Under the pieces are notes generated by a model. The model was not told the DNA's origin. It saw nothing but the letters and a program-made list of their open reading frames with translations, and searched no databases. Of a DNA stretch of 64,000 nt, positions 1 through 8,527 are shown in pieces. Both the position numbers and the translations under genes were made by a program. This DNA is from Polynucleobacter sp. KF022 (GTDB taxonomy: Bacteria > Pseudomonadota > Gammaproteobacteria > Burkholderiales > Burkholderiaceae). Within the stretch, counting starts at the first letter, position 1; each line of letters begins with the position of its first letter. The stretch covers positions 1,240,001 to 1,304,000 of the forward strand of contig NZ_AP026972.1 in the NCBI RefSeq assembly GCF_027924105.1. The letters are read 5' to 3'.

Positions 1-153
1 AGACTTTGGAACAATGGTGAGTAATGGTAAGGACAATATTTCAGGGAGACTACGTTTTCCTACTCCGCTCGCTTCGATTGCGCGAGTGAGTACTTCAATC
101 AGCTGACGAGCTTGCCCACTTGGTCTTGTGACGATGATAGTTTTAGTGCTCAT
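1..153 (-). CDS. hemD: Uroporphyrinogen-III synthase, N-terminal part (cut by window edge)
   Basis: Only the first 51 codons are in the window. They read MSTKTIIVTRPSGQARQL and onwards, and the VTRPxGQ start is typical of HemD, which closes and isomerises hydroxymethylbilane to uroporphyrinogen III. The ATG at 153 lies 14 bp after the hemC stop on the same strand, the usual hemC-hemD order. The 3' end runs off the left edge, so the rest cannot be judged. Confidence 0.85.
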   Translation of the reverse strand, partial: MSTKTIIVTRPSGQARQLIEVLTRAIEASGVGKRSLPEILSLPLLTIVPKS

Positions 154-167
154 CACTACGGTTATGT

Positions 168-1133
168 TTATTTAGAAAATTTTGGAATTAAATCTGCCGC
201 GCCTTGTGAGAGCAAGTCTTGTGCGACTGCGAGCCCCAAAGCCTCTGCGTCTGCCACTGACTTCACTTGCGCACTGCCATTTGCCAGGCAAATCGCTTTA
301 CCATCCGTACTCGCCACAAAGGAGCGAATTTGCATTTGATTTTGATCCCAGACTGCGTGCGCAGCTAAGGGCACCTCGCATGATCCACCCAATTGACGAG
401 ACACCATACGCTCAGCTGAAACTGCAAACAAGGTAGGCGTGTCGTTTAATGGAGCAAGCCATTGTTTGATGTTGGGGTGCTTACTTAAGGTTTCAATACC
501 AAGAGCGCCCTGGCCTGCAGCAGGCGTGTAAGGATCGTATGGCAAGAATGCACGGATGCGCGACTCTAAACCTAAACGCTTAAGACCAGCAGCAGCCAAA
601 ATAATTGCCTGATATTCACCGCGATCTAATTTACCCATACGCGTATCTAAATTACCGCGTAATGGCTGAATCACCAGATGAGGAAACCTTGCACGCAACA
701 CGGATTCGCGACGCAGACTTGACGTGCCAACGATGGCGCCCACAGGAAGATCTTCAAGACTGGCGTAATCATTGGAAACAAAAGCATCTCTTGCATCTTC
801 TCTAGCCATAACGCAAGCAAGATCAAAACCCTCAGGCATCACCATGGGGACATCTTTTAATGAATGCACTGCTAAGTCAGCCCGACCATCCTCAAGGGCA
901 GTTTCCAGCTCTTTTACAAAAAGACCTTTACCACCCACTTTAGAGAGGGCTTTGTCCAAAATCTGGTCACCACGGGTTGTCATGCCCAAAATCTGGACAT
1001 CACACTCCGGATAGAGCTTTTTAAGGCAATCCCGGACATGCTCAGCCTGCCACATGGCCAGGCGACTTTCACGGGAGGCGATAACAAGGCTCTTTGGAGC
1101 GGCTATAGGGGAAGAATTCAGGGTTTGGGACAT
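168..1133 (-). CDS. hemC: Porphobilinogen deaminase (hydroxymethylbilane synthase)
   Basis: Cytosolic tetrapyrrole enzyme that polymerises four porphobilinogen molecules into hydroxymethylbilane. The 321-residue protein has the family N-terminus (IASRESRLAMWQAEHV), the IVGTSSLRR loop and the cofactor-attachment motif GGSCEVP, with the dipyrromethane cysteine at about residue 252. The frame is open further upstream, but that would add 25 residues unlike HemC and run into argH, so the ATG at 1133 (MSQTLNSS) is preferred. hemD follows 14 bp later. No clear Shine-Dalgarno precedes the ATG. An AT-rich hexamer, TATTTT, ends 7 nt upstream, so a leaderless or very short leader is possible. Confidence 0.95.
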   Translation of the reverse strand: MSQTLNSSPIAAPKSLVIASRESRLAMWQAEHVRDCLKKLYPECDVQILGMTTRGDQILDKALSKVGGKGLFVKELETALEDGRADLAVHSLKDVPMVMPEGFDLACVMAREDARDAFVSNDYASLEDLPVGAIVGTSSLRRESVLRARFPHLVIQPLRGNLDTRMGKLDRGEYQAIILAAAGLKRLGLESRIRAFLPYDPYTPAAGQGALGIETLSKHPNIKQWLAPLNDTPTLFAVSAERMVSRQLGGSCEVPLAAHAVWDQNQMQIRSFVASTDGKAICLANGSAQVKSVADAEALGLAVAQDLLSQGAADLIPKFSK

Positions 1134-1164
1134 AACATTTAAAATAATCAAAGACCTACACCAA

Positions 1165-1170
1165 TATACT
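1165..1170 (+). promoter_or_regulatory. Candidate -10 box for argH (leaderless start)
   Basis: TATACT (5 of 6 to consensus) ends 6 nt before the argH ATG, so the predicted transcript would begin at the A of the start codon. No good -35 is seen 16-18 bp upstream and no Shine-Dalgarno precedes the ATG. This is position-based inference in an AT-rich 43-bp spacer shared with hemC. Confidence 0.35.
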
Positions 1171-1176
1171 GTGTTT

Positions 1177-2595
1177 ATGAGCTCATCAAATAATTCCTTA
1201 GACAACAAAGCCCAAGCTTGGTCGGCCCGTTTTGCCGAACCCGTTGACGAACTTGTTCAGCGTTATACCGCTTCTATTGGCTTTGATCAACGCTTTGCCA
1301 TGGTCGATATAGCTGGATCCCTAGCCCATGCTGAGATGCTGGCTGCCCAAAAAATCATTAGCGCCCAGGATTTGGCAGATATTCAAAAGGGAATGGCCCA
1401 AATTAAGAGTGAGATCGAGTCTGGCCAATTTAATTGGCAACTTGCTCTTGAGGATGTTCACCTCAATATCGAAGCACGCTTAACCGCATTGGTTGGCGAT
1501 GCTGGCAAACGTTTGCATACTGGTCGCTCACGAAATGACCAAGTCGCAACCGATCTTCGTCTGTGGTTGCGTGGCAGTGTTGATGATATCTCCCTCACTC
1601 TGAAATCTTTACGTGTTGCGCTTTTAGATTTGGCAGAGAAACATGCTTCGACCATCATGCCTGGTCACACGCATTTACAAGTAGCCCAGCCTATTACTTT
1701 TGGTCATCACCTTATGGCCTACTTTGAAATGTTTAGCCGTGATGCAAGTCGCTTAGCTGACTTGCGTGCTCGCTTTAATCGTTTGCCATTAGGCGCTGCC
1801 GCCTTGGCCGGAACCACTTATCCAATCGATCGCGAACAAGTTGCTAAGGCCCTTGGATTTGATGGCATTTGCAATAACTCCTTAGACGCCGTATCCGATC
1901 GTGATTTTGCGATTGAGTTTTGCGCCTTTGCTTCGATCTTGATGATGCACGTATCACGCCTATCCGAAGAGCTCATCCTGTGGCTGAGCCCACGCTTTGG
2001 CTTTATTGATTTGCCTGATCGTTTTTGCACTGGCAGCTCGATCATGCCGCAGAAGAAAAATCCTGACGTACCAGAACTAGCTCGTGGCAAGACTGGTCGC
2101 GTTTATGGCGATTTGATTTCTTTATTGACCTTGATGAAAGGTCAGCCCCTCGCCTACAACAAAGATAACCAAGAAGATAAAGAGCCTTTATTTGATGCGG
2201 TTGATACCGTGCAAGATACTTTGCGTATCTTTGCTGACATGGTTCCGCATATTGAAGTCAAGGCCGAAGTGATGAAGAAAGCTGCTGAAGAAGGTTTTGC
2301 AACAGCAACCGACCTGGCTGACTACTTGGTGAAAAAAGGTTTGGCTTTCCGTGATGCACATGAATCTGTAGCACATGCTGTTAAGGCATGCGTTGGCAGA
2401 AACTGCATGTTGACCGACCTTAGCCTCTCTGAACTGCGCTTTGCTTGCGGCCTAGATAATCGCCCTGAGTTAATGAGTGATGATGTATTTGCTTTGCTGA
2501 CAGTAGATGGCTCCGTTCAATCACGTCAACATGCTGGTGGCACCGCTCCTGCACAAGTACTCGCTGCTATTAAACGGGGTCGTGCAGACCTCTAA
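1177..2595 (+). CDS. argH: Argininosuccinate lyase
   Basis: Last step of arginine synthesis: argininosuccinate to arginine and fumarate. The 472-residue protein starts MSSSNNSLDNKAQAWSARF, has the HTGRSRNDQVATD substrate loop and carries the superfamily signature GSSIMPQKKNPDVPE near residues 287-301. These are diagnostic of the fumarase/aspartase superfamily and of ArgH in particular. The ATG at 1177 is chosen because the upstream in-frame extension overlaps hemC and lacks family character. It is divergent from hemC (43 bp between start codons). The TRAP transporter genes begin 5 bp after the stop, suggesting read-through transcription even though no functional link is known. Confidence 0.97.
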   Translation: MSSSNNSLDNKAQAWSARFAEPVDELVQRYTASIGFDQRFAMVDIAGSLAHAEMLAAQKIISAQDLADIQKGMAQIKSEIESGQFNWQLALEDVHLNIEARLTALVGDAGKRLHTGRSRNDQVATDLRLWLRGSVDDISLTLKSLRVALLDLAEKHASTIMPGHTHLQVAQPITFGHHLMAYFEMFSRDASRLADLRARFNRLPLGAAALAGTTYPIDREQVAKALGFDGICNNSLDAVSDRDFAIEFCAFASILMMHVSRLSEELILWLSPRFGFIDLPDRFCTGSSIMPQKKNPDVPELARGKTGRVYGDLISLLTLMKGQPLAYNKDNQEDKEPLFDAVDTVQDTLRIFADMVPHIEVKAEVMKKAAEEGFATATDLADYLVKKGLAFRDAHESVAHAVKACVGRNCMLTDLSLSELRFACGLDNRPELMSDDVFALLTVDGSVQSRQHAGGTAPAQVLAAIKRGRADL

Positions 2596-2600
2596 AGTAC

Positions 2601-3152
2601 ATGGGGTTTTGGTCCAAACTTTCTGCAGGCATTGATCGTATAAACCAGCTTCTGGGTAAGGCAGCCAGCATCATGATTTTGCTGTCTTGCGTAGTATCGG
2701 CAACAAATGCTCTGCTGCGCTATGGCCTAGATGTTAGTAATAACTGGCCCCTTGAACTTCAATGGTATTTGTTTGCCGCAGCCGTCATGCTCGGCGCATC
2801 CTACACCCTTAAACGCAATGAGCATGTCCGAGTAGATTTAATTTACTCTCAGCTCTCTGATCGTGGCCGTTTATGGATTGATCTCTTTGGCTTGATCTTC
2901 TTTTTAATGCCCGCCTGTATTTTGTTTGCCTGGCTCTCATGGACCACTCTTTTCTATCCATCCTGGCTAGTGATGGAGCATTCATTGAACTCCGGTGGAT
3001 TAGCGCGCTACCCCATTAAGTTTGTAGTGCCATTTGGGTTTTTCATGCTCAGCTTGCAAGGCCTTTCAGAAATCATCAAACGTATTGGTGCCCTCAAAGG
3101 TGAAATGACTTTGCCCGCCGAAGATCTTCGTTACGAAAAGCCCATGCAATGA
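2601..3152 (+). CDS. TRAP transporter small membrane subunit (DctQ-like)
   Basis: Small integral membrane subunit of a tripartite ATP-independent periplasmic transporter. The 183-residue sequence shows four hydrophobic segments (about 18-38, 50-68, 90-115, 138-160) and the DctQ-type motif around NNWPLELQWYLFAAAVMLGASYTLKRNEHVR, written here only to mark residues 47-77. It starts 5 bp after argH and overlaps the large subunit by 4 bp (ATGA). No DctP-type binding protein is in the window, so the substrate is unknown; the longer form of this pair is common for carboxylate or halo-acid TRAP systems. Confidence 0.88.
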   Translation: MGFWSKLSAGIDRINQLLGKAASIMILLSCVVSATNALLRYGLDVSNNWPLELQWYLFAAAVMLGASYTLKRNEHVRVDLIYSQLSDRGRLWIDLFGLIFFLMPACILFAWLSWTTLFYPSWLVMEHSLNSGGLARYPIKFVVPFGFFMLSLQGLSEIIKRIGALKGEMTLPAEDLRYEKPMQ

Positions 3153-4678
3153 TTCCATTGGAGTGGATGCCGCCCTTGATGTTTGCTGGACTGATCGTCT
3201 TTATGTTGATCGGCTTTCCAGTGGCATTTTCTTTAATGGCGGCAGGCTTATTCTTCTCCCTCATTGCTATTGGTGAAGGCTTTTTTGGAATGGCGTTTCT
3301 GCAGGCCATTCCTCAACGTATCTTTGGCAGCGTGCTCGCTAATGATCTGTTGCTAGCCATCCCCTTCTTTACCTTCATGGGCGCCATCCTAGAGCGCTGT
3401 GGCCTTGCAGAAGAAATGCTGGATTCTATGGGGCAGCTATTTGGGCGCGTACGTGGCGGCCTAGGCTACTCGGTCATCATCGTTGGATTTATTTTGGGGG
3501 CAATTACCGGCACAGTAGCGGCTCAGGTGATCGCTATGGCGATGATCTCGTTGCCTGTAATGATGCGCTATGGTTACAACATGCGCTACGCTACGGGTGT
3601 TTTAGCGGCATCCGGAACTATTACCCAGCTAGTACCCCCATCTTTAGTATTGATTGTATTGGCAGATCAACTCAAAACACAAAGCGGCAGCGCCGATGTG
3701 GGCAGTATGTATTTGGGCGCTTGGGGGCCATCACTTCTGCAGATCGCCCTCTTTGCGCTTTACACCTTCTTCTTAAGTCGCATCCGTCCTGACTATTTGC
3801 CACCAGTTCCGGAAAGCGAACTCACCCTGAGAGGCTGGGCCCTTTGGAAAAAGTGTCTGATGGGAATCATTCCATCGGCTGTTCTTATTTTCTTAGTACT
3901 AGGCACCATCATGACCGGCATTGCAACGCCAACTGAGTCTGGGGCCATGGGCGCTATGGGCGCACTACTGTTAGCTTGGATTCGAAGATCAAAGATTCCA
4001 AATCTAAAGGGGCTGATTCAAGAGGCGTATCAAAACACGATGCGCATTACCGCTATGGTGGTTTTCATTCTGATTGGCTCCACCTGCTTCTCAGTAGTAT
4101 TTCAGGGGGTGGATGGCGGATTTTGGGTTGAAGAATTATTTTCCAATCTTCCCGGTGGATGGGTTGGTTTTTTGGTTGTTGTGAATTTATTTGTTTTCTT
4201 CTTAGCCTTCTTCTTAGATTTTTTTGAGATTGCATTCATCGTTGTACCAATGCTGGCACCAGTAGCCGTCAAACTATTAGCCCCAGTACTTTTGGCATCC
4301 ATGAATGGCAATCCACAAGCCGCGGCTAGTGCTGCGCTAGTGTGGTTTGGAGTCATGCTTTGCGTCAACATGCAAACCTCCTTTATGCATCCTCCATTTG
4401 GCTTTGCCCTCTTCTACCTAAGAGGTGTAACCCCTAAAGAAGTCAAGAGTAGCGACATCTACTGGGGTGCCCTACCTTGGGTAGGCTTACAACTTGTGAT
4501 GGTGGCAGTAGTGATCGCTTTCCCAGCCTTGGTGACCACCTTCTTGGACAAGCCTGCTGCAGTCTTAGAGAGCCAAGACTTCAACTTCACGAGCGAAGAC
4601 AATAAACCAGACACACCATCAGCGAAAGTGGATGAGGACGCTCCTGTGACCTTTCAGCTAGATAAGCCAGTCAAATAA
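3149..4678 (+). CDS. TRAP transporter large permease subunit (DctM-like)
   Basis: Twelve-or-so-helix permease of the DctM family, 509 residues, longer than the typical 425 because of an extra loop near residues 270-330 and a hydrophilic acidic tail after about residue 465. It contains family stretches such as IPFFTFMGAILERCGLAEEM and the glycine-rich IVGFILGAITGTVAAQV. It is coupled to the small subunit by a 4-bp overlap. It would use a sodium or proton gradient to import an unidentified organic acid delivered by a periplasmic protein encoded elsewhere. The stop codon abuts a strong hairpin at 4682-4703. Confidence 0.9.
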   Translation: MIPLEWMPPLMFAGLIVFMLIGFPVAFSLMAAGLFFSLIAIGEGFFGMAFLQAIPQRIFGSVLANDLLLAIPFFTFMGAILERCGLAEEMLDSMGQLFGRVRGGLGYSVIIVGFILGAITGTVAAQVIAMAMISLPVMMRYGYNMRYATGVLAASGTITQLVPPSLVLIVLADQLKTQSGSADVGSMYLGAWGPSLLQIALFALYTFFLSRIRPDYLPPVPESELTLRGWALWKKCLMGIIPSAVLIFLVLGTIMTGIATPTESGAMGAMGALLLAWIRRSKIPNLKGLIQEAYQNTMRITAMVVFILIGSTCFSVVFQGVDGGFWVEELFSNLPGGWVGFLVVVNLFVFFLAFFLDFFEIAFIVVPMLAPVAVKLLAPVLLASMNGNPQAAASAALVWFGVMLCVNMQTSFMHPPFGFALFYLRGVTPKEVKSSDIYWGALPWVGLQLVMVAVVIAFPALVTTFLDKPAAVLESQDFNFTSEDNKPDTPSAKVDEDAPVTFQLDKPVK

Positions 4679-4681
4679 AAA

Positions 4682-4703
4682 ATGCCCCGCGAATGCGGGG
4701 CAT
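4682..4703 (-). terminator. Rho-independent terminator shared by convergent genes
   Basis: Perfect 9-bp stem ATGCCCCGC / GCGGGGCAT with a 4-nt loop. On the minus strand it is followed by a six-T run, so it terminates the leftward decarboxylase transcript. The TRAP gene on the plus strand stops only a few bases before the stem and could use the hairpin too, but lacks a T-tract on its side. Confidence 0.85.
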
Positions 4704-4726
4704 CGTATTGCAACTTGAAGCCTGAA

Positions 4727-6994
4727 TTAAAGAGTAATGTCGCGCTCTTGTCTGACGCAATCCACGTAGTACTCACTCTTTCCATCAACGCTAGTTTTCA
4801 CTAAACCGTGGATATCCGTTTCAAATCCAGGGAACTGCTCGTTGAAGTCTCTAGCAAAGTAGAGATAGTCAACAATGCGCTTATTAAAACGCTCGCCTGG
4901 AATGAGCAATGGAATGCCGGGAGGATATGGCGTTACTAACATGGCTGTCACGCGCCCCTCTAGTTGATCTAGCGGAACACGATCGACTTGTTTGTGCGCC
5001 ATCTTTGCCCATGCTTCTGAAGGCATTATGGCAGGAACCATGTCAGAGGTGTACATCTCCGTAGTCATGCGCGCTACATCACGACTCTTATAGAACTCAT
5101 GAATTTGTTGGCAGATATCCTTTAAGCCAACACGTTCATAACGTGGGTGCTTTGCTACAAACTCAGGCAATACCTTCCACAAAGGCGCATTTTTATCAAA
5201 ATGGTCTTTGAACTGTTGCAACTCTGTTACGAGAGTATTCCAACGCCCCTTGGTAATGCCGATCGTGAACATGATGAAGAAGGAATACAAACCGCACTTC
5301 TCTACGATCACACCGTGTTCAGCAAGGTATTTAGTAACGATGCTAGCCGGGATGCCCATAGAGCCAAAGTTACCCTCAATATCTAAGCCAGGCGTTACCA
5401 CTGTTGCTTTAATAGGATCGAGCATGTTGAAGTCTTTGGCTAACTTACCAAAGTCATGCCAAGCTGCGGAGGGCTCCAAGACCCAATCTGAACGCTCGCC
5501 AATCCCCTCTTCAGCCAAATGATCTGGGCCCCAGACCTTAAACCACCAATCGGCTCCAAACTTATCGTCCACTTCACGCATTGCACGACGGAAGTCCATT
5601 GCTTCAGCAATAGATTCCTCAACTAGAGTTGTGCCTCCAGGAGATTCCATCATGGCGGCAGAGACGTCGCATGAAGCAATAATCGCGTACTGTGGGCTAG
5701 TTGACGTGTGCATCAGATAAGCCTCATTGAAGCAATCACGATCTAGCTTGGTGTCCTCGGCATCTTGCACCAAAACTTGTGATGCTTGGGATAAGCCGGC
5801 CAACAACTTGTGAGTTGATTGGGTAGCAAACATCAAACTCTTCTTGGTACGCTTGCGGTCTGAGCCAATGGCATGCATATCCTTATAAAAAGGGTGGAAG
5901 GCAGCATGCGGTAACCAAGCTTCGTCAAAATGCAAAGAGTCGACTTTGCCATCGAGCATCTCTTTAATCATCTCAACGTTATAGACGATGCCGTCATAGG
6001 TACTTTGCGTCAACGTCATGACACGAGGTACGACGTTCTTGTCCTTAATGAATGGATTGGCATCAATTTTCTTCTTGATGTTTTTCCACTCAAACTCTTC
6101 TTTAGGAATCGGACCAATGATACCCAAGTGATTACGGGTAGGCATTAAGAAGATAGGAATCGCGCCCATCATGGTGATGGAATGAATAACTGATTTATGG
6201 CAATTGCGGTCTACCAGAACAACGTCGCCAGGAGCAACGGTGGAATGCCAAACAATCTTGTTGGAAGTAGATGTGCCGTTGGTGACAAAGAATAAATGGT
6301 CTGCATTAAAGATGCGGGCGGCATTGCGCTCGCTCTGCAATACAGGACCGGTATGGTCTAAGAGTTGGCCCAATTCCTCAACAGCATTACAAACGTCTGC
6401 GCGCAGCATGTTTTCACCAAAGAATTGATGGAACATGCGACCTACCGGACTCTTTAAAAAGGCAACACCGCCTGAGTGACCTGGACAATGCCATGAATAG
6501 GAGCCTTCAGAGGCGTAATTAGTGAGTGCGCGGAAAAATGGTGGCGCCAAAGAATCCAAATACACTTTAGCTTCACGAATAATGTGACGCGCTACAAATT
6601 CAGGGGTGTCTTCATTCATATGAATGAAACCATGCAACTCACGTAGGATGTCATTCGGCATATGACGTGACGTACGGGTTTCGCCATATAAGAAGATTGG
6701 AATATCTTCATTACGCTTACGAACCTCAGTAATAAATGCACGGAGGTTATTTAAAGCAGGAAGATCATGGTCTTCAGAATCGGAATCAAACTCCTCATCA
6801 TCAATCGAGACAATGAAAGTGGAGGCGCGTGATGCCTGCTGGGCAAAAGAAGTTAGGTCGCCATAGCTGGTTAAGCCAATAACTTCCATACCTTCATTCT
6901 CAATCGCCTCAGCGAGGTCACGAATTCCTGAACCCGAAATATTCTCCGAGCGGAAGTCCTCATCAATAATGATGATTGGGAAACGAAATTTCAT
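4727..6994 (-). CDS. Orn/Lys/Arg decarboxylase, AdiA-like (fold type I, PLP)
   Basis: PLP-dependent basic amino-acid decarboxylase of 755 residues, the same length as E. coli arginine decarboxylase AdiA. An N-terminal receiver-like wing domain (about 1-140) precedes the large PLP domain. The Schiff-base lysine sits in STHKLLAGLSQASQ at about residue 396, and the C-terminal VTPYPPGIPLLIPGE motif is conserved. By memory the C-terminal half resembles AdiA most, so arginine to agmatine is the best guess; lysine or ornithine cannot be excluded. The ATG at 6994 is preferred over a longer frame because GGGGAG precedes it and it overlaps the upstream channel gene by 4 bp (ATGA). Last gene of a dcd-kir-decarboxylase operon ending at the 4682 hairpin. 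Confidence 0.9.
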   Translation of the reverse strand: MKFRFPIIIIDEDFRSENISGSGIRDLAEAIENEGMEVIGLTSYGDLTSFAQQASRASTFIVSIDDEEFDSDSEDHDLPALNNLRAFITEVRKRNEDIPIFLYGETRTSRHMPNDILRELHGFIHMNEDTPEFVARHIIREAKVYLDSLAPPFFRALTNYASEGSYSWHCPGHSGGVAFLKSPVGRMFHQFFGENMLRADVCNAVEELGQLLDHTGPVLQSERNAARIFNADHLFFVTNGTSTSNKIVWHSTVAPGDVVLVDRNCHKSVIHSITMMGAIPIFLMPTRNHLGIIGPIPKEEFEWKNIKKKIDANPFIKDKNVVPRVMTLTQSTYDGIVYNVEMIKEMLDGKVDSLHFDEAWLPHAAFHPFYKDMHAIGSDRKRTKKSLMFATQSTHKLLAGLSQASQVLVQDAEDTKLDRDCFNEAYLMHTSTSPQYAIIASCDVSAAMMESPGGTTLVEESIAEAMDFRRAMREVDDKFGADWWFKVWGPDHLAEEGIGERSDWVLEPSAAWHDFGKLAKDFNMLDPIKATVVTPGLDIEGNFGSMGIPASIVTKYLAEHGVIVEKCGLYSFFIMFTIGITKGRWNTLVTELQQFKDHFDKNAPLWKVLPEFVAKHPRYERVGLKDICQQIHEFYKSRDVARMTTEMYTSDMVPAIMPSEAWAKMAHKQVDRVPLDQLEGRVTAMLVTPYPPGIPLLIPGERFNKRIVDYLYFARDFNEQFPGFETDIHGLVKTSVDGKSEYYVDCVRQERDITL

Positions 6995-7908
6995 AAATAC
7001 TCCCCTGCTAACTTGTCCGATGTATTCGGAACCCACTTATCAAAATTGGTTAGATCAATGACTCGATCGCCGTCTGGTAATGCTGTGACTATATCGACGA
7101 ATGTCGCATTTTGCTGCACATCTTTAGGCAAGTAAACATGTCGAGCATAGACTTGATTGGCTAAGCTCTCGTGATAGCCGGTAAAGGTAATGAGAAGATG
7201 CCACTGACGTTCAATGGCGGCCTTACCCAAGTAATCCTTTAGGGCGCTTGTTTCATCAATACTGTGCATCGCTGTCCAGGTCAATGAGAACACAGGACTC
7301 TCTGAACGATGTAACGGTAACTCGACTGAACGACGATAGCGCTCACCTTCAGCCGTCATACTCTCCGCAATCAACCAAAGTCTTAACTGCGCCTCAACAA
7401 TATGAGAACTGCGATCATTGGCTACGCGAAACTTAAACGTTTGTACGCCATCATGGCTGCCTATCACTGCCACTTTAGAGAAGCGTACTCCAGCAGTTGG
7501 CCTCGTAAAACGCGCAAACGCCAAACCAGTGGTTAATGCGGAATACACAATCCCAAAGAAGGCTTCAAATGTCACTATGGCATTTGCCCAATGACCGATT
7601 GGTGTCATACGACCATAACCAATGGTGGCCATGGTTTGCACGCTAAAGAAAAAGACATCCAGCAAAGAGCCAGGCTGAGCATGGGTAATCGCGCCATCAC
7701 CACAAGCTAAATAGGCAAACGCAAATAAGAGATTGGCTCCAAGATAAACGAAGACAACCAGCAGCATAAAGCTGCCCCAGCTGGTACCTAATAGCCAGTG
7801 ATAAAAATTATTTTCTGGACGCGCAATTTCAGTACGCGAGAGTGTGGCGCGATATTCATCTAAGTTAATCCGCGCAGGACGGCGATTAAACGGAAATAAT
7901 TTACGCAC
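6991..7908 (-). CDS. KirBac-type inward-rectifier potassium channel
   Basis: Inner-membrane two-helix potassium channel, 305 residues. TM1 spans about 44-68, the pore helix and selectivity filter TIGYG lie at 95-99, TM2 at about 106-132, followed by the cytoplasmic immunoglobulin-like Kir domain (RVANDRSSHIVEAQ, VFSLTWTAMHSIDETSAL). The layout and these motifs match KirBac proteins of Burkholderia. The filter is followed by Arg (GYGR) instead of the common Asp. The start is GTG at 7908, 12 bp after dcd, with only a weak ribosome site, and the stop overlaps the decarboxylase ATG. Coupling with an acid-consuming decarboxylase suggests a role in pH or ionic homeostasis, which is inference. Confidence 0.88.
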   Translation of the reverse strand: MRKLFPFNRRPARINLDEYRATLSRTEIARPENNFYHWLLGTSWGSFMLLVVFVYLGANLLFAFAYLACGDGAITHAQPGSLLDVFFFSVQTMATIGYGRMTPIGHWANAIVTFEAFFGIVYSALTTGLAFARFTRPTAGVRFSKVAVIGSHDGVQTFKFRVANDRSSHIVEAQLRLWLIAESMTAEGERYRRSVELPLHRSESPVFSLTWTAMHSIDETSALKDYLGKAAIERQWHLLITFTGYHESLANQVYARHVYLPKDVQQNATFVDIVTALPDGDRVIDLTNFDKWVPNTSDKLAGEYL

Positions 7909-7920
7909 TGCCGTAATGGC

Positions 7921-8487
7921 TTAGGTCTTAGGCAGGGTAACGCCCCGCTGACCTTGATACTTACCACCGCGATCTTTATACGATGTGCCACATACTTCAT
8001 CACTCTCAAAGAAGAGTACTTGTGCGCAACCTTCGCCCGCATAAATCTTGGCAGGCAATGGAGTGGTATTTGAAAACTCTAAAGTGACATATCCTTCCCA
8101 CTCAGGCTCGAATGGTGTGACGTTCACAATAATGCCGCAACGCGCATATGTACTCTTACCAACGCAAACAGTTAATACGCTACGAGGAATCTTGAAGTAC
8201 TCAACCGTTCTTGCTAGCGCAAATGAATTCGGTGGAATGATGCAAACATCGCCTTTGAAATCGACGAAGGATTGTTCATCAAAATTTTTCGGGTCAACGA
8301 TGGTGCTATTGATGTTGGTAAAGATTTTGAATTCGTCTGCGCAACGAATGTCATAGCCATAGCTTGAAGTGCCATAACTTACGATTTTGTTGCCGGCGGC
8401 GTCTTGGCGAACTTGCCCAGGTTCAAATGGGCTGATCATGCCTTGCTCGCCCATGCGGCGGATCCAGTGGTCAGATTTAATAGTCAT
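7921..8487 (-). CDS. dcd: dCTP deaminase
   Basis: Deaminates dCTP to dUTP, feeding dTMP synthesis. The 188 residues are close to the 193 of E. coli Dcd. They include MTIKSDHWIRRM at the start, GKSTYARCGI (nucleotide-binding Ser/Arg) and the catalytic glutamate in EGYVTLEFSN, and end with GQRGVTLPKT, the lid that closes on triphosphate. It leads the operon dcd-kir-decarboxylase and lies 40 bp after fdhD. No usable Shine-Dalgarno stands at normal distance; a promoter-like element ends exactly 6 nt upstream of the ATG. Confidence 0.97.
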   Translation of the reverse strand: MTIKSDHWIRRMGEQGMISPFEPGQVRQDAAGNKIVSYGTSSYGYDIRCADEFKIFTNINSTIVDPKNFDEQSFVDFKGDVCIIPPNSFALARTVEYFKIPRSVLTVCVGKSTYARCGIIVNVTPFEPEWEGYVTLEFSNTTPLPAKIYAGEGCAQVLFFESDEVCGTSYKDRGGKYQGQRGVTLPKT

Positions 8488-8493
8488 GGGCGA

Positions 8494-8522
8494 ATTGTAA
8501 AACCTTCGCCCCTACCTGCCCA
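8494..8522 (-). promoter_or_regulatory. Candidate leaderless promoter of dcd
   Basis: Read on the minus strand: TGGGCA (4 of 6 to the -35 consensus), 17-nt spacer, TACAAT (5 of 6), then 6 nt to the dcd ATG, placing the predicted start site on the A of ATG. The same stretch holds an inverted repeat GGGCGAA / TTCGCCC (8488-8494 and 8505-8511), which might instead be a weak fdhD terminator. Confidence 0.45.
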
Positions 8523-8527
8523 CGAAT

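Noticed and set aside
8488..8511. Hairpin between fdhD and dcd as a true terminator
   Set aside because: The stem lacks a following T-run on the minus strand and abuts the dcd ATG; it is kept only as a possible regulatory element.
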